Positions 28,501-36,088 of a DNA stretch of 64,000 nt are shown piece by piece. The stretch's first letter is position 1; each line of letters starts with the position of its first letter. Source of the stretch: Pseudomonas cremoricolorata DSM 17059 = NBRC 16634 (GTDB lineage: Bacteria > Pseudomonadota > Gammaproteobacteria > Pseudomonadales > Pseudomonadaceae); the NCBI RefSeq assembly GCF_000425745.1, contig NZ_AUEA01000002.1, positions 310,001-374,000 on the forward strand, read 5' to 3'. Under the pieces are notes generated by a model. That model saw only the letters and a program-made list of their open reading frames with translations. It had not been told where the DNA came from and ran no database searches. The position numbers were made by a program, and so were the translations under genes.

Positions 28501-30411
28501 GTCCTGCAGCACGTCGTTGAGCTGCTGGATGTCCAGGTCCAGGCCTTCGCTGTAGGTGAAGGCAAAATCATGAATCCAGAACTCGCGGCCATTGGTGTGG
28601 CGCAGGCGGTACGGGAACTCACCGAGCACGCGCAGGCCAAGGTTTTCCAGAATCGGCAGCACGTCGGACAGCGCCAGAGGCGTGTCGGCGTGGTACAGCT
28701 TGCAGTGCAGGGTGCGCTCGCCGATCTGCGTGAGCGGCTGGTAGAAACTCATCGCCAGCGGACGTTTGTCGTTCAGCGCCACCACGTGTTGCAGGTCGAC
28801 CACCGCCGAGTGCGGGGCGAAACGCTCGCGGTAACCGGCCGGGAAGCCTTTGGGGAAGTCGGCGAGGATGTTGGTGCCCTGGGCTTCGCCGAAGTTCTCC
28901 ACCACCAGCGCGGAGTAGTCGTCGTTCCACGAGCGGCAGGCCTGGATCACTTCCTTTTCCAGCTGCTGCGGGTCGATGTCGATGCGGTTCTTAGGATCGA
29001 CGCGCAGAATCAGCTGCACACGGGCCAGCACCGATTCGGAGAAGAACGTCCAGAACTCGCAGTCGCTGGCCTTGAGGCGCTCCATCAGCACCTGCTGGAT
29101 CTTCTGCCGCACTTCGGTGGAGTAGATTTCCCGCGGCACGTAGGCCAGGCAGTAGCAGAAGCGCCCGTACGGGTCTTTGCGCAGGAACACGCGAATCTTG
29201 TTGCGCTCCTGGATCTGCACGATCGACATGACGGTGTTGAACAGCTCGTCGATCGGCGTCTGGAACAGATCATCGCGCGGCAGCACTTCCAGTACCTGGG
29301 TCAGTTCCTTGCCCAGGTGCGCCTTGGCGTCGAAGCCTGAGCGGCGTTCGATTTCCGCGACCTTGACCCGCAGGTAGGGAATGGCATGCACGTTCTCGCC
29401 ATACACCGACGAGGTGTACAGGCCCATGAAACGGCATTCCTTGATGACCTTGCCGTCGGCGTCGAGCTGGCGGATCGACACGTAGTCGGGGTACGCCGGG
29501 CGGTGCACGCGGCTGGGCAGCGCGGCCTTGGCGAACGACAGCAGCAGCGGCTCGTTGAGGTAGGCGGCGGCGTAGTCTTCGATGCGCAGCTCTTGCTCGC
29601 TCAGGCCCACGCGCAGCAGCGACGGCAGGCCGAGGAAGGACTGCTCGTCGTAGTTGATGCGCCCGCCTTCGCTGTCGCTGGTGACGGTGAATTCTTCATA
29701 GCCGAGGAAAGTGAAGTGGTTGTCCAGCAGCCACTCGAGAAACGCTGCGACCTCGCCTTTCTCGTGCTGCGCCGGGGCATAGGGGCTCTGCTCGACCAGC
29801 GCCACGACCTCACGCAGACGCGCCTTCATCGGCTCGAAATCGGCCACCGCCACGCGCACTTCGGCCAGCACCTGGTCGATCTCGCGGGCCAGCACGGTCA
29901 GCTCGTTGGCATTGGCGCAGCGGTCGATCTCCAGGTACATCAGCGATTCATGCTGCACGCCCTCGCCCTGGCTGCCTTTGGGCAGCAGTTCGAGCAGTTC
30001 GCCCTTGGCCCCGCGGCGCACGCTGAGCACGGTGGTCTGCAAGGTGTGGATGCTGTAGCCGCGGCGGTTCAGTTCGGTTCGCACCGAGTCGACCAGAAAC
30101 GGCAGGTCGTGGTGCAGCACCTCGACCACGCTGTGGGTCGACTGCCAGCCGTTGCGTTCGTAATCGGGGTTGTACACCCGCACTTGCGGGTGCTCGGGGT
30201 CGAAGCGCTCGACGATGCGCCAGGCTGAAAGGGTGCAGCCGACCAGGTCGGAGAGGCGGCGTTGGGTGAGTTCGTCCAGAGAGATGATGCCGAAGAACTG
30301 GTCAGCGAACAGCGCCACTTGTGGCAGGGCTTGTTCGCTGATGTGCTGGGCCAGGGCCGATCGCAGTTGCTGCTGGAAATCGGCCTTGCTGGCTGCGGTG
30401 AAAAACGCCAT
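25546..30411 (-). CDS. gdhB: NAD-specific glutamate dehydrogenase, 180-kDa class
   Basis: A 1621-aa enzyme of the large L_180 class that oxidatively deaminates glutamate to 2-oxoglutarate and ammonia, feeding amino acids into the TCA cycle. The N-terminal half contains ACT-like regulatory regions; the catalytic core lies in the second half with the substrate-binding lysine in VGAKGGF (about residue 852), then ARGGLRWSDREEDFRTE nearby and the NAD-binding region GVGDMAGDVFGNGLL. Length matches the family exactly. A GGAGT ribosome-binding site precedes the ATG. It is monocistronic. Long antisense open frames within it are codon-bias shadows. Confidence 0.95.
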   Translation of the reverse strand: MAFFTAASKADFQQQLRSALAQHISEQALPQVALFADQFFGIISLDELTQRRLSDLVGCTLSAWRIVERFDPEHPQVRVYNPDYERNGWQSTHSVVEVLHHDLPFLVDSVRTELNRRGYSIHTLQTTVLSVRRGAKGELLELLPKGSQGEGVQHESLMYLEIDRCANANELTVLAREIDQVLAEVRVAVADFEPMKARLREVVALVEQSPYAPAQHEKGEVAAFLEWLLDNHFTFLGYEEFTVTSDSEGGRINYDEQSFLGLPSLLRVGLSEQELRIEDYAAAYLNEPLLLSFAKAALPSRVHRPAYPDYVSIRQLDADGKVIKECRFMGLYTSSVYGENVHAIPYLRVKVAEIERRSGFDAKAHLGKELTQVLEVLPRDDLFQTPIDELFNTVMSIVQIQERNKIRVFLRKDPYGRFCYCLAYVPREIYSTEVRQKIQQVLMERLKASDCEFWTFFSESVLARVQLILRVDPKNRIDIDPQQLEKEVIQACRSWNDDYSALVVENFGEAQGTNILADFPKGFPAGYRERFAPHSAVVDLQHVVALNDKRPLAMSFYQPLTQIGERTLHCKLYHADTPLALSDVLPILENLGLRVLGEFPYRLRHTNGREFWIHDFAFTYSEGLDLDIQQLNDVLQDAFIHIVGGDAENDAFNRLVLTAGLPWRDVALLRAYARYLKQIRLGFDLGYIAATLNNHTDIARELTRLFKTRFYLARKLTQDDLDDKQQRLEQAILSALDDVQVLNEDRILRRYLDLIKATLRTNFYQPDADGLAKSYFSFKFNPKLIPELPKPVPKFEIFVYSPRVEGVHLRFGNVARGGLRWSDREEDFRTEVLGLVKAQQVKNSVIVPVGAKGGFLPRRLPLGGSRDDIAAEGIACYRIFISGLLDITDNLKDGGVVPPANVVRHDEDDPYLVVAADKGTATFSDIANGIAIDYGFWLGDAFASGGSAGYDHKKMGITARGAWVGVQRHFRERGINVQEDPITVIGVGDMAGDVFGNGLLMSDKLQLVAAFNHLHIFIDPNPEPASSFAERKRLFELPRSAWTDYDASLMSEGGGIFPRSAKSIAISPQMKERFAITADRLTPTELLNALLKAPVDLLWNGGIGTYVKASSESHADVGDKANDALRVNGDELRCKVVGEGGNLGMTQLGRVEYGLNGGATNTDFIDNAGGVDCSDHEVNIKILLNEVVQGGDMTEKQRNQLLGSMTDEVGHLVLGNNYKQTQALSLAARRARERIAEYKRLMADLESRGKLDRAIEFLPSEEQLAERLAAGQGLTRAELSVLISYSKIDLKEQLLKSQVPDDDYLTRDMETAFPPSLVSKFAESMRRHRLKREIVSTQIANDLVNNMGITFVQRLKESTGMSAANVAGAYVIVRDIFHLPHWFRQIEALDYQVPADIQLTLMDELMRLGRRATRWFLRSRRNEQDAGRDTAHFGPKIAQLGLKLDELLEGPTRERWQVRYQSFVEAGVPELLARMVAGTTHLYTLLPIIEASDVTGHDPAQVAKAFFAVGSALDLTWYLQEISNLPVENNWQALAREAFRDDIDLQQRAITISVLQMADAPQDMDARVALWIEQHRVMAERWRAMLDDLRNATGHDYAMYAVANRELVDLALSGQAVVVPS

Positions 30412-30742
30412 CTGTGGTACTCCGCGTGGGCTCTTAATCGTGGGAACGCTATGCGCGTGTGCGCCCCGTACGGATCAACCATAGCCAACCCGTGCAGCGG
30501 GACGGACAAAAACCAGGCGTTGGCCGTGCCGGGCACGGTCAGCGTGTGATGGGCATCTGCAAAAGCGCCTGCGTTGCGGCGCTGGGCCTTTACGGGTGTC
30601 CATCGACTGCGCAGCTTAACGACTGGCATGACCTCACGGCTTGCAGCGCTGCGACATATTCGGTCAAGGTGAGGCAATATGCCGCACGGTTGGGCATTTC
30701 CCGGCTGGCAAAATTCCCTTCATTTGTAGCGAAGAGCCGATC
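30412..30742. other. Divergent intergenic region, gdhB to the 117-aa gene
   Basis: 331 bp between start codons of divergent genes. It is G+C-rich on the gdhB side and A+T-richer within about 90 bp of the 30743 start. I see no convincing -35/-10 pair, -24/-12 pair or inverted repeat. Confidence 0.5.
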
Positions 30743-31096
30743 ATGCAGCTAAACACGACACAATTTCTCGCCACGCCCTGCGACGACGAAGAAGACAACA
30801 TGGCCACCTTGTGCTGCATCAGCGACAAGGGGCAGATGTTCCTGCTCACCCGCTACCCCGACGAAGACACCGTCGACCTGACCCTGGACGACGAGCCTTC
30901 GACCCTCGACGGCCTGAAAGTCACCCTGGGCGCTACCCACCTGGTCATCGAGGTGGCAGCCGGTGACCGTGATGCGCTCAAGGGCGACGCACAGCTGCAC
31001 ATCACCCACGCCACCCCGGCCGGCGACCTGCCCGAAGTGCTGCTGACCCTGCGCAACCTGCTCGACGGCACCGGCGAGCTGATCAGCGAGGTGTGA
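30743..31096 (+). CDS. Hypothetical acidic protein (117 aa)
   Basis: A soluble, strongly acidic 117-aa protein without signal peptide, membrane segment or recognised motif. Acidic clusters occur near residues 14-18 (DDEED) and 40-52 (DEDTVDLTLDDEP); the second half alternates short beta-like strands. The ATG at 30743 has only a weak ribosome-binding site (GAAGAG); the open frame extends upstream but that part looks like leader DNA. It converges on the Tle1-like gene with 12 bp between stop codons. I do not recognise the family; because it faces a toxin-like gene an antidote role can be imagined, but its opposite orientation argues against a classical effector-immunity pair. Confidence 0.7.
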   Translation: MQLNTTQFLATPCDDEEDNMATLCCISDKGQMFLLTRYPDEDTVDLTLDDEPSTLDGLKVTLGATHLVIEVAAGDRDALKGDAQLHITHATPAGDLPEVLLTLRNLLDGTGELISEV

Positions 31097-31108
31097 TCGG
31101 CCAGCCGC

Positions 31109-32392
31109 CTAGCCCAGTGGGTTGGCATGCACCTGGCGCACGCCATCGGTTGCGGGGCGATTGACGAACAGCGCGTCGAGGCTGGCGTCACGCAGCGCTG
31201 CCGCCGGGTTCCAGTGTGCCGAGGTGTGAATGTAGCGCTGCAACACCTCACGCTGCGCGCCAGTCAGTTGCAACGCGGCGCTCTGACCCAGGGCGTAGGC
31301 ATGCAAGGCCTGGCTGATCGGCTGCAACTGCGCCGGTATCTGCGCCAGCCACTCGCCGGGCAATGGCGCCAGTGGCACGTCATGACGCACCGCCAACTCA
31401 CGCATGATGCTCAGGTACACCCGCGACAACTGCCCTGGCACTTCGCGCGTCTGGCTCACCGCGGCGAATACCCGTTTGTACGGCGCATCACGCCGTGCGC
31501 GGGGGTCTTCATCGATGACTTCCCATGTGCGCAGATCCATCTGCGCCTGTACGGGCGGGCGGTGTTCGGCCAAGCACCGGGCGGCCTGCGCGTAGGCCGC
31601 CGTCGCCTCGGGTCGGTGGCTGGCCGGTACCCGGCTGCTGAAGGGCTTGCACACCAGCACCTGTTCGCGCAGGTGCGCCGGATAGCCGCCGCCGATATCG
31701 GAATGCGCCCCTGGCAACAGGCAATCGTTGCCGCTGGCGACCAACGGAAAATGCTCGCGAAACTCGTCGGCAGCGGCCAGTTGCACGACGTGTCGGGCGA
31801 TCCCATCGGCCAGGCCCAGGCGCAGCGTGCCGAACTGCTTACCGGCCGGCGTGCGCGCCAGTGGGTCGAGAATTGCCGCCACCGTGTCGAACAGGCCGAT
31901 GAAGTTCAGGGTCACCGCCGGGTCGCTGCCACCCTCGCCCGCAGCCAATCGGTTGGCACAGTGCCGCGCAGCCGCAGCGCCGCGGCTAAAGCCGAACAGA
32001 TCGACCTCGACCCCCGCCAGCGCCTGCTGTGGGTACTGCCGACGCCAATCGCGCAGTTGCTCGCGCAACCACTGCACGGCCTGTTCGACGCGGGCCTCGA
32101 CCCCCGTGGCACCGCGCCCGGTGGCCTGGCTGAGCAACGAGTCGGCCGCGCCCTGGCGAGTGCCGATACCCTCCAGGTACAGGCTCAGGTAATGGACATC
32201 CGCCCGCAGCTGCGCGCCACGCGGGTACAGGCCGTGCAGCAGGGCAACGTTGCTGGGTGCGTTGGCATAGCTGCCGCTGCGCGGCTGTGCTGGCGACTCT
32301 GGGGTGTCCGGGAGGGCATTGGCGAGGTTGTTGCCGGTGCCATCGAAAAACACCCCGATGCGCAGGGTGATGGCGTCGCTGAAATGATTCAT
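31109..32392 (-). CDS. DUF2235 / Tle1-like alpha/beta-hydrolase
   Basis: A 427-aa protein of the DUF2235 family to which the type VI secretion phospholipase Tle1 belongs. The N-terminus has the family opening IGVFFDGTGNN (residues 12-22); the nucleophile elbow is GFSRG with S136; FIGLFDTVA follows; and GAHSDIGGGY supplies H230 and D232, a likely part of the catalytic set. There is no signal peptide, no PAAR, VgrG or adaptor gene adjacent, and no obvious immunity gene downstream on the same strand. It may be an orphan effector delivered in trans or a cytoplasmic lipase. Its start is divergent from moxR with 226 bp between. Confidence 0.85.
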   Translation of the reverse strand: MNHFSDAITLRIGVFFDGTGNNLANALPDTPESPAQPRSGSYANAPSNVALLHGLYPRGAQLRADVHYLSLYLEGIGTRQGAADSLLSQATGRGATGVEARVEQAVQWLREQLRDWRRQYPQQALAGVEVDLFGFSRGAAAARHCANRLAAGEGGSDPAVTLNFIGLFDTVAAILDPLARTPAGKQFGTLRLGLADGIARHVVQLAAADEFREHFPLVASGNDCLLPGAHSDIGGGYPAHLREQVLVCKPFSSRVPASHRPEATAAYAQAARCLAEHRPPVQAQMDLRTWEVIDEDPRARRDAPYKRVFAAVSQTREVPGQLSRVYLSIMRELAVRHDVPLAPLPGEWLAQIPAQLQPISQALHAYALGQSAALQLTGAQREVLQRYIHTSAHWNPAAALRDASLDALFVNRPATDGVRQVHANPLG

Positions 32393-32618
32393 GACGTGTG
32401 TCCGCTCAGGAATGGCAGAGCAGCAAATGCCGATGAGTCAAACCGGACGATCAGAAAATTCAGCGGGTATTGCAGGGGCTTTCATCATTTTGGTTGCGAA
32501 TCACATGAAAATAGCCCCGCGCCGATTGGTCGGCACCCCTGCGGATGGATTAAAGTAGCAGCCCCTGCCAGGGCGGCTGCGCATGCGACCCCCGGCGTTT
32601 TCCCAGGAACCAGCACCG

Positions 32619-33578
32619 ATGGAACACCGCGACGCCTTGATCGGGTTACGCACTTTTCTTTCTTCCCAGATCCTGGGTCAGGAGAAGCTGGTCGATCGCC
32701 TGCTGATCGTGCTGCTGGCTGACGGCCACATGCTGGTTGAAGGTGCGCCAGGGCTTGCCAAGACCCGCGCCATCAAGGAACTGGCCGAAGGCGTCGAGGC
32801 GCAGTTCCACCGAATTCAGTTCACCCCTGATCTGCTTCCGGCCGACATCACCGGCACGGAAATCTATCGCCCGGAAACCGGCAGCTTCGTGTTCCAGCAG
32901 GGGCCGATCTTCCACAACCTGGTGCTGGCCGATGAAATCAACCGCGCCCCGGCCAAGGTACAGTCGGCCCTGCTCGAAGCCATGGCCGAGCGCCAGGTCA
33001 GCGTCGGGCGCAGTACCTACGACCTGTCGCCGCTGTTTCTGGTGATGGCCACGCAGAACCCGATCGAGCAGGAAGGCACCTACCCCCTGCCCGAAGCGCA
33101 GCTCGACCGCTTCCTTATGCATGTGAAGATCGGCTTCCCCGACGCTACCGTCGAGCGGCGCATTCTGCAGCAGGCCCGCGGCGAGGCGCTGGGCGGCGAG
33201 ACCAAGCCCGAGCGCCAGGTCAGCCAGCAGGCGATCTTCGCGGCACGCAAAGAGATTCTCGGCCTGTACATGGCCGATGCGGTAGAGGAATACCTGGTGC
33301 AGCTGGTGATCGCCACCCGCAGCCCCGGCAAGTTCGACGCCGAGCTGGCCGACTGGATCGCCTACGGCGCAAGCCCCCGTGGCTCGATCGCTCTGGACCG
33401 CTGCGCACGGGCCCACGCCTGGCTCGCCGGACGCGACTTCGTCAGCCCCGAAGACATCCAGGCGGTGCTGTTCGACGTGCTGCGCCACCGCATCATTCTG
33501 TCGTTCGAGGCCGAGGCGGCCGGGGTCGACCAGGACCGCGTCGTCCAGCGCATCCTCGACGTCGTCGCCGTCGCCTGA
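32619..33578 (+). CDS. moxR: MoxR-family AAA+ ATPase
   Basis: A 319-aa AAA+ protein, first gene of a six-gene unit. Walker A is GAPGLAKT (residues 42-49); Walker B is in LVLADEINRAP, followed by sensor-1 region ATQNPIEQEGTYPLPEAQ characteristic of MoxR. These ATPases act as chaperones that, with VWA-domain partners, help assemble or activate protein complexes, often metalloproteins or envelope factors. The ATG at 32619 has an AGGA ribosome-binding site and gives the normal family length. The following DUF58 gene begins 5 bp after the stop. Confidence 0.94.
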   Translation: MEHRDALIGLRTFLSSQILGQEKLVDRLLIVLLADGHMLVEGAPGLAKTRAIKELAEGVEAQFHRIQFTPDLLPADITGTEIYRPETGSFVFQQGPIFHNLVLADEINRAPAKVQSALLEAMAERQVSVGRSTYDLSPLFLVMATQNPIEQEGTYPLPEAQLDRFLMHVKIGFPDATVERRILQQARGEALGGETKPERQVSQQAIFAARKEILGLYMADAVEEYLVQLVIATRSPGKFDAELADWIAYGASPRGSIALDRCARAHAWLAGRDFVSPEDIQAVLFDVLRHRIILSFEAEAAGVDQDRVVQRILDVVAVA

Positions 33579-33583
33579 CGCCC

Positions 33584-34528
33584 ATGCCCGCCACCCACTC
33601 CCTCGAACCCGGCATCCGCATCGGTCTGGCCGAGCTGATCGACATGCGCCACCGCGTGCGGGAAATCCAGCTGTTCGCCCGCCCCGGCCAGCGCGGCCCG
33701 CTGGTGGGCCTGCACCATTCCAAGCTGCGCGGGCGCGGGGTGGATTTCGATCAGGTGCGGGTGTACCAGGCCGGTGACGACGTGCGCAACATCGACTGGC
33801 GTGTCACCGCGCGCACCCAGGAGCCGCACACCAAGCTGTTCCACGAAGAGCGCGAACGGCCGATCTTCATCCTCATCGAGCAGAGCCAGCGGCTGTTCTT
33901 CGGCTCGGGGCTGATGCTCAAGTCGGTGCTCGCCGCCCAGGCCGCCGCGCTGTTCGGCTGGGCCGCGCTGGAACACAACGACCGCATCGGCGGGCTGGTG
34001 TTCGGCGCCAGCGAGCCCCATGAAATCAAGCCGCGGCGCAGCAAGCAGAGCCTGCTGCAACTGCTCAACCGCCTGGCGAAGGTCAACCAGGCGCTGCACA
34101 GCGACGTCGCCTCGGGCAACGACAGCCTGGGCCTGGCGTTGCGCCGCGCGCGTGAAGTGCTGCGCCCGGGCAGCCTGGCGATCATCATCTGCGACGAGCG
34201 AGCGTTAAGCGCGCAGGCCGAGCAGCACCTGTCGATGCTTTCGCGCCATTGCGACCTGCTGCTACTGCCGGTGGCCGACCCGCTCGATCACGCCCTGCCC
34301 GCCGCCGGCCTGCTGCGCTTCGCCCAGGGCGATGAACAGCTCGAGCTCGATACCCTCGACCTGGGCCTGCGCCAGGCCTATCACCAGCAGGCCGAAGCGC
34401 GCATCGAGCGCTGGGAAGTGCTGGCCCAGAAGCTGCGCGTGGTGCTGATGCCGCTGAGCACCCAGCGCGAACTGATCGAACAGTTGCGCGAGCACTTGAG
34501 CGACCAGCGCCCGGGCATCGTGCGATGA
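33584..34528 (+). CDS. DUF58 domain protein
   Basis: A 314-aa soluble protein with the DUF58 core: KLRGRGVDFDQVRVYQAGD followed by VRNIDWRVTARTQEPH, then a degenerate VWA-like fold in the second half (IFILIEQSQR where MIDAS proteins have DxSxS). It is always found beside MoxR and VWA genes and probably scaffolds the ATPase to the membrane VWA proteins; the biochemical role is not established. It ends with ATGA overlap into the DUF4381 gene. Confidence 0.93.
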   Translation: MPATHSLEPGIRIGLAELIDMRHRVREIQLFARPGQRGPLVGLHHSKLRGRGVDFDQVRVYQAGDDVRNIDWRVTARTQEPHTKLFHEERERPIFILIEQSQRLFFGSGLMLKSVLAAQAAALFGWAALEHNDRIGGLVFGASEPHEIKPRRSKQSLLQLLNRLAKVNQALHSDVASGNDSLGLALRRAREVLRPGSLAIIICDERALSAQAEQHLSMLSRHCDLLLLPVADPLDHALPAAGLLRFAQGDEQLELDTLDLGLRQAYHQQAEARIERWEVLAQKLRVVLMPLSTQRELIEQLREHLSDQRPGIVR

Positions 34529-35019
34529 ACCCGCTCGACGAACTGCAACCACTGCTGGCGCCGCAGGCGATCGGCTGGTGGCCGCCGGCACCGGGCTGGT
34601 GGCTGCTGCTGGGCGCGCTGCTGCTAGTGGGCTGGGGCCTGTGGCGGCTGCGCCACTGGCGACCGCTGCGGCCGGCGCCGGCGGCCCCCGAGCAAGGCCT
34701 GGACCCGGCGCGCAGCGAGGCCCTGGCCGAGTTGGCACGGCTGCCGCGCCCCTACGACGGGGCCCCGGCCGGTGCCTGGCTGCAGCAGCTCAATGGCCTG
34801 CTCAAGCGCCTGTGCCGCAGCCACTATCCCGGCGCCCACAGCCATACCCTCAACGGTCGCCAGTGGCTGGCGTTTCTCGACAACCGCTGCCCGGCGGCTG
34901 GCCTGACGCGCTGGATGGTGCTGGTCGAAGGCGCCTACAAGCCCGAGTGCAAGCTCGACGACAAAGCCATCGCCGGCCTCAGCCAGGCGGTGGAAACCTG
35001 GATCCGCAAACATGTTTGA
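34525..35019 (+). CDS. DUF4381 membrane protein
   Basis: A 164-aa protein with one strong membrane segment (about residues 24-42) after a short N-terminal stretch with WWPPAPGWW, and a cytoplasmic C-terminal domain with HTLNGRQWLAFLDNRCP. This small protein type accompanies MoxR/VWA operons; its function is unknown. It overlaps the preceding gene by 4 bp and the next by 8 bp, so expression in step with both is expected. Confidence 0.9.
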   Translation: MNPLDELQPLLAPQAIGWWPPAPGWWLLLGALLLVGWGLWRLRHWRPLRPAPAAPEQGLDPARSEALAELARLPRPYDGAPAGAWLQQLNGLLKRLCRSHYPGAHSHTLNGRQWLAFLDNRCPAAGLTRWMVLVEGAYKPECKLDDKAIAGLSQAVETWIRKHV

Positions 35020-36088
35020 GCTGGCCTGGCCGTGGCTACTGCTGCTGGCGCCGCTGCCGTGGCTGCTGCGCGCGCTGCTGCCGGCCGCCGACAGCGGTGA
35101 GCCGGTGCTCAAGGTGGGCTTTCTGCGCGAGCTGGAAAGCTTGGCCGGGCGCCGCGCACGCCTGCATTTGCCGAGCTGGCGCCAACAAGCGCCGCTGGTG
35201 CTGATCTGGGGCCTGCTGCTGCTGGCCGCCGCGCGTCCGCAGTGGCTGGGCGAGCCGGTGCAGGTGGCGGCCAGTGGCCGCGATCTGCTGGTGGCCGTGG
35301 ATGTGTCCGGTTCGATGGACTACCCCGACATGCAATGGAAGGGCGAGGATGTCAGCCGCCTCGATCTGGTCAAGGCGCTGCTCGGTGATTTCCTGCAAGC
35401 GCGCAAGGGCGACCGCGTCGGGCTGATCCTGTTCGGCAGCGAAGCCTACCTGCAAGCGCCGCTGACCTTCGACCGGCGCACCGTGCGCACCTTCCTCGAT
35501 GAAGCGCTGATCGGCATCGCCGGCAAGAACACGGCCATCGGCGATGCCATTGGCCTTGCCGTCAAGCGCCTGCGCGAACGCCCGGCGCAGAGCCGCGTGC
35601 TGATTCTGATCACCGACGGCGCCAACAATGGCGGGCAGATCCCGCCGCTCACGGCGGCGCGTCTGGCCGCCCAGGAAAATGTGCGCATCTACACCATCGG
35701 CATCGGCGCCAACCCCGAAGCCAGCGGCACGCCTGGGCTACTCGGCCTGAACCCGAGCCTGGACCTGGACGAAGCGTCCTTGCGCGAGATCGCCGAGCTG
35801 ACCCACGGCAGCTACTTCCGCGCCCACGACGGCGCCGAACTTGCCGCCATCGGCGAGACCCTCGATCAGCTCGAACCTGTGGCGCAACAACCGACCCAGG
35901 CCCGCGCAGCCCAGGCCTTGTATGCCTGGCCGCTGGCCCTGGCCTTGCTGCTCAGCGTGCTGCTGGTGTGCGCCACGCTGTGGCCCGACAACCTGCTGCA
36001 ACGCCAGTTGCGCCGGCCACGCTTCCTGCAACCGCACCCCCAGTGGCGCCAGCGCTTGAAGCGCCTGCGCCTGAGGAGCCGGCGATGA
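35012..36088 (+). CDS. Membrane VWA-domain protein (BatA-like)
   Basis: A 358-aa protein with membrane helices near residues 2-20, 60-75 and 311-329 enclosing a von Willebrand A domain. The metal-ion-dependent adhesion site is intact: D97-x-S99-x-S101 in AVDVSGSMD, with ILITDGANNG for the later aspartate. In Bacteroides-type nomenclature it corresponds to BatA. VWA domains of this kind are clients or partners of MoxR. The C-terminus is basic (KRLRLRSRR). It overlaps its neighbours by 8 and 4 bp. Confidence 0.93.
   Translation: MFELAWPWLLLLAPLPWLLRALLPAADSGEPVLKVGFLRELESLAGRRARLHLPSWRQQAPLVLIWGLLLLAAARPQWLGEPVQVAASGRDLLVAVDVSGSMDYPDMQWKGEDVSRLDLVKALLGDFLQARKGDRVGLILFGSEAYLQAPLTFDRRTVRTFLDEALIGIAGKNTAIGDAIGLAVKRLRERPAQSRVLILITDGANNGGQIPPLTAARLAAQENVRIYTIGIGANPEASGTPGLLGLNPSLDLDEASLREIAELTHGSYFRAHDGAELAAIGETLDQLEPVAQQPTQARAAQALYAWPLALALLLSVLLVCATLWPDNLLQRQLRRPRFLQPHPQWRQRLKRLRLRSRR

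Noticed and set aside
27697..29340. 547-codon plus-strand frame inside gdhB
   Set aside because: Shadow of a high-GC coding strand; it has no domain, no ribosome-binding site and lies wholly antisense to a complete gdhB.
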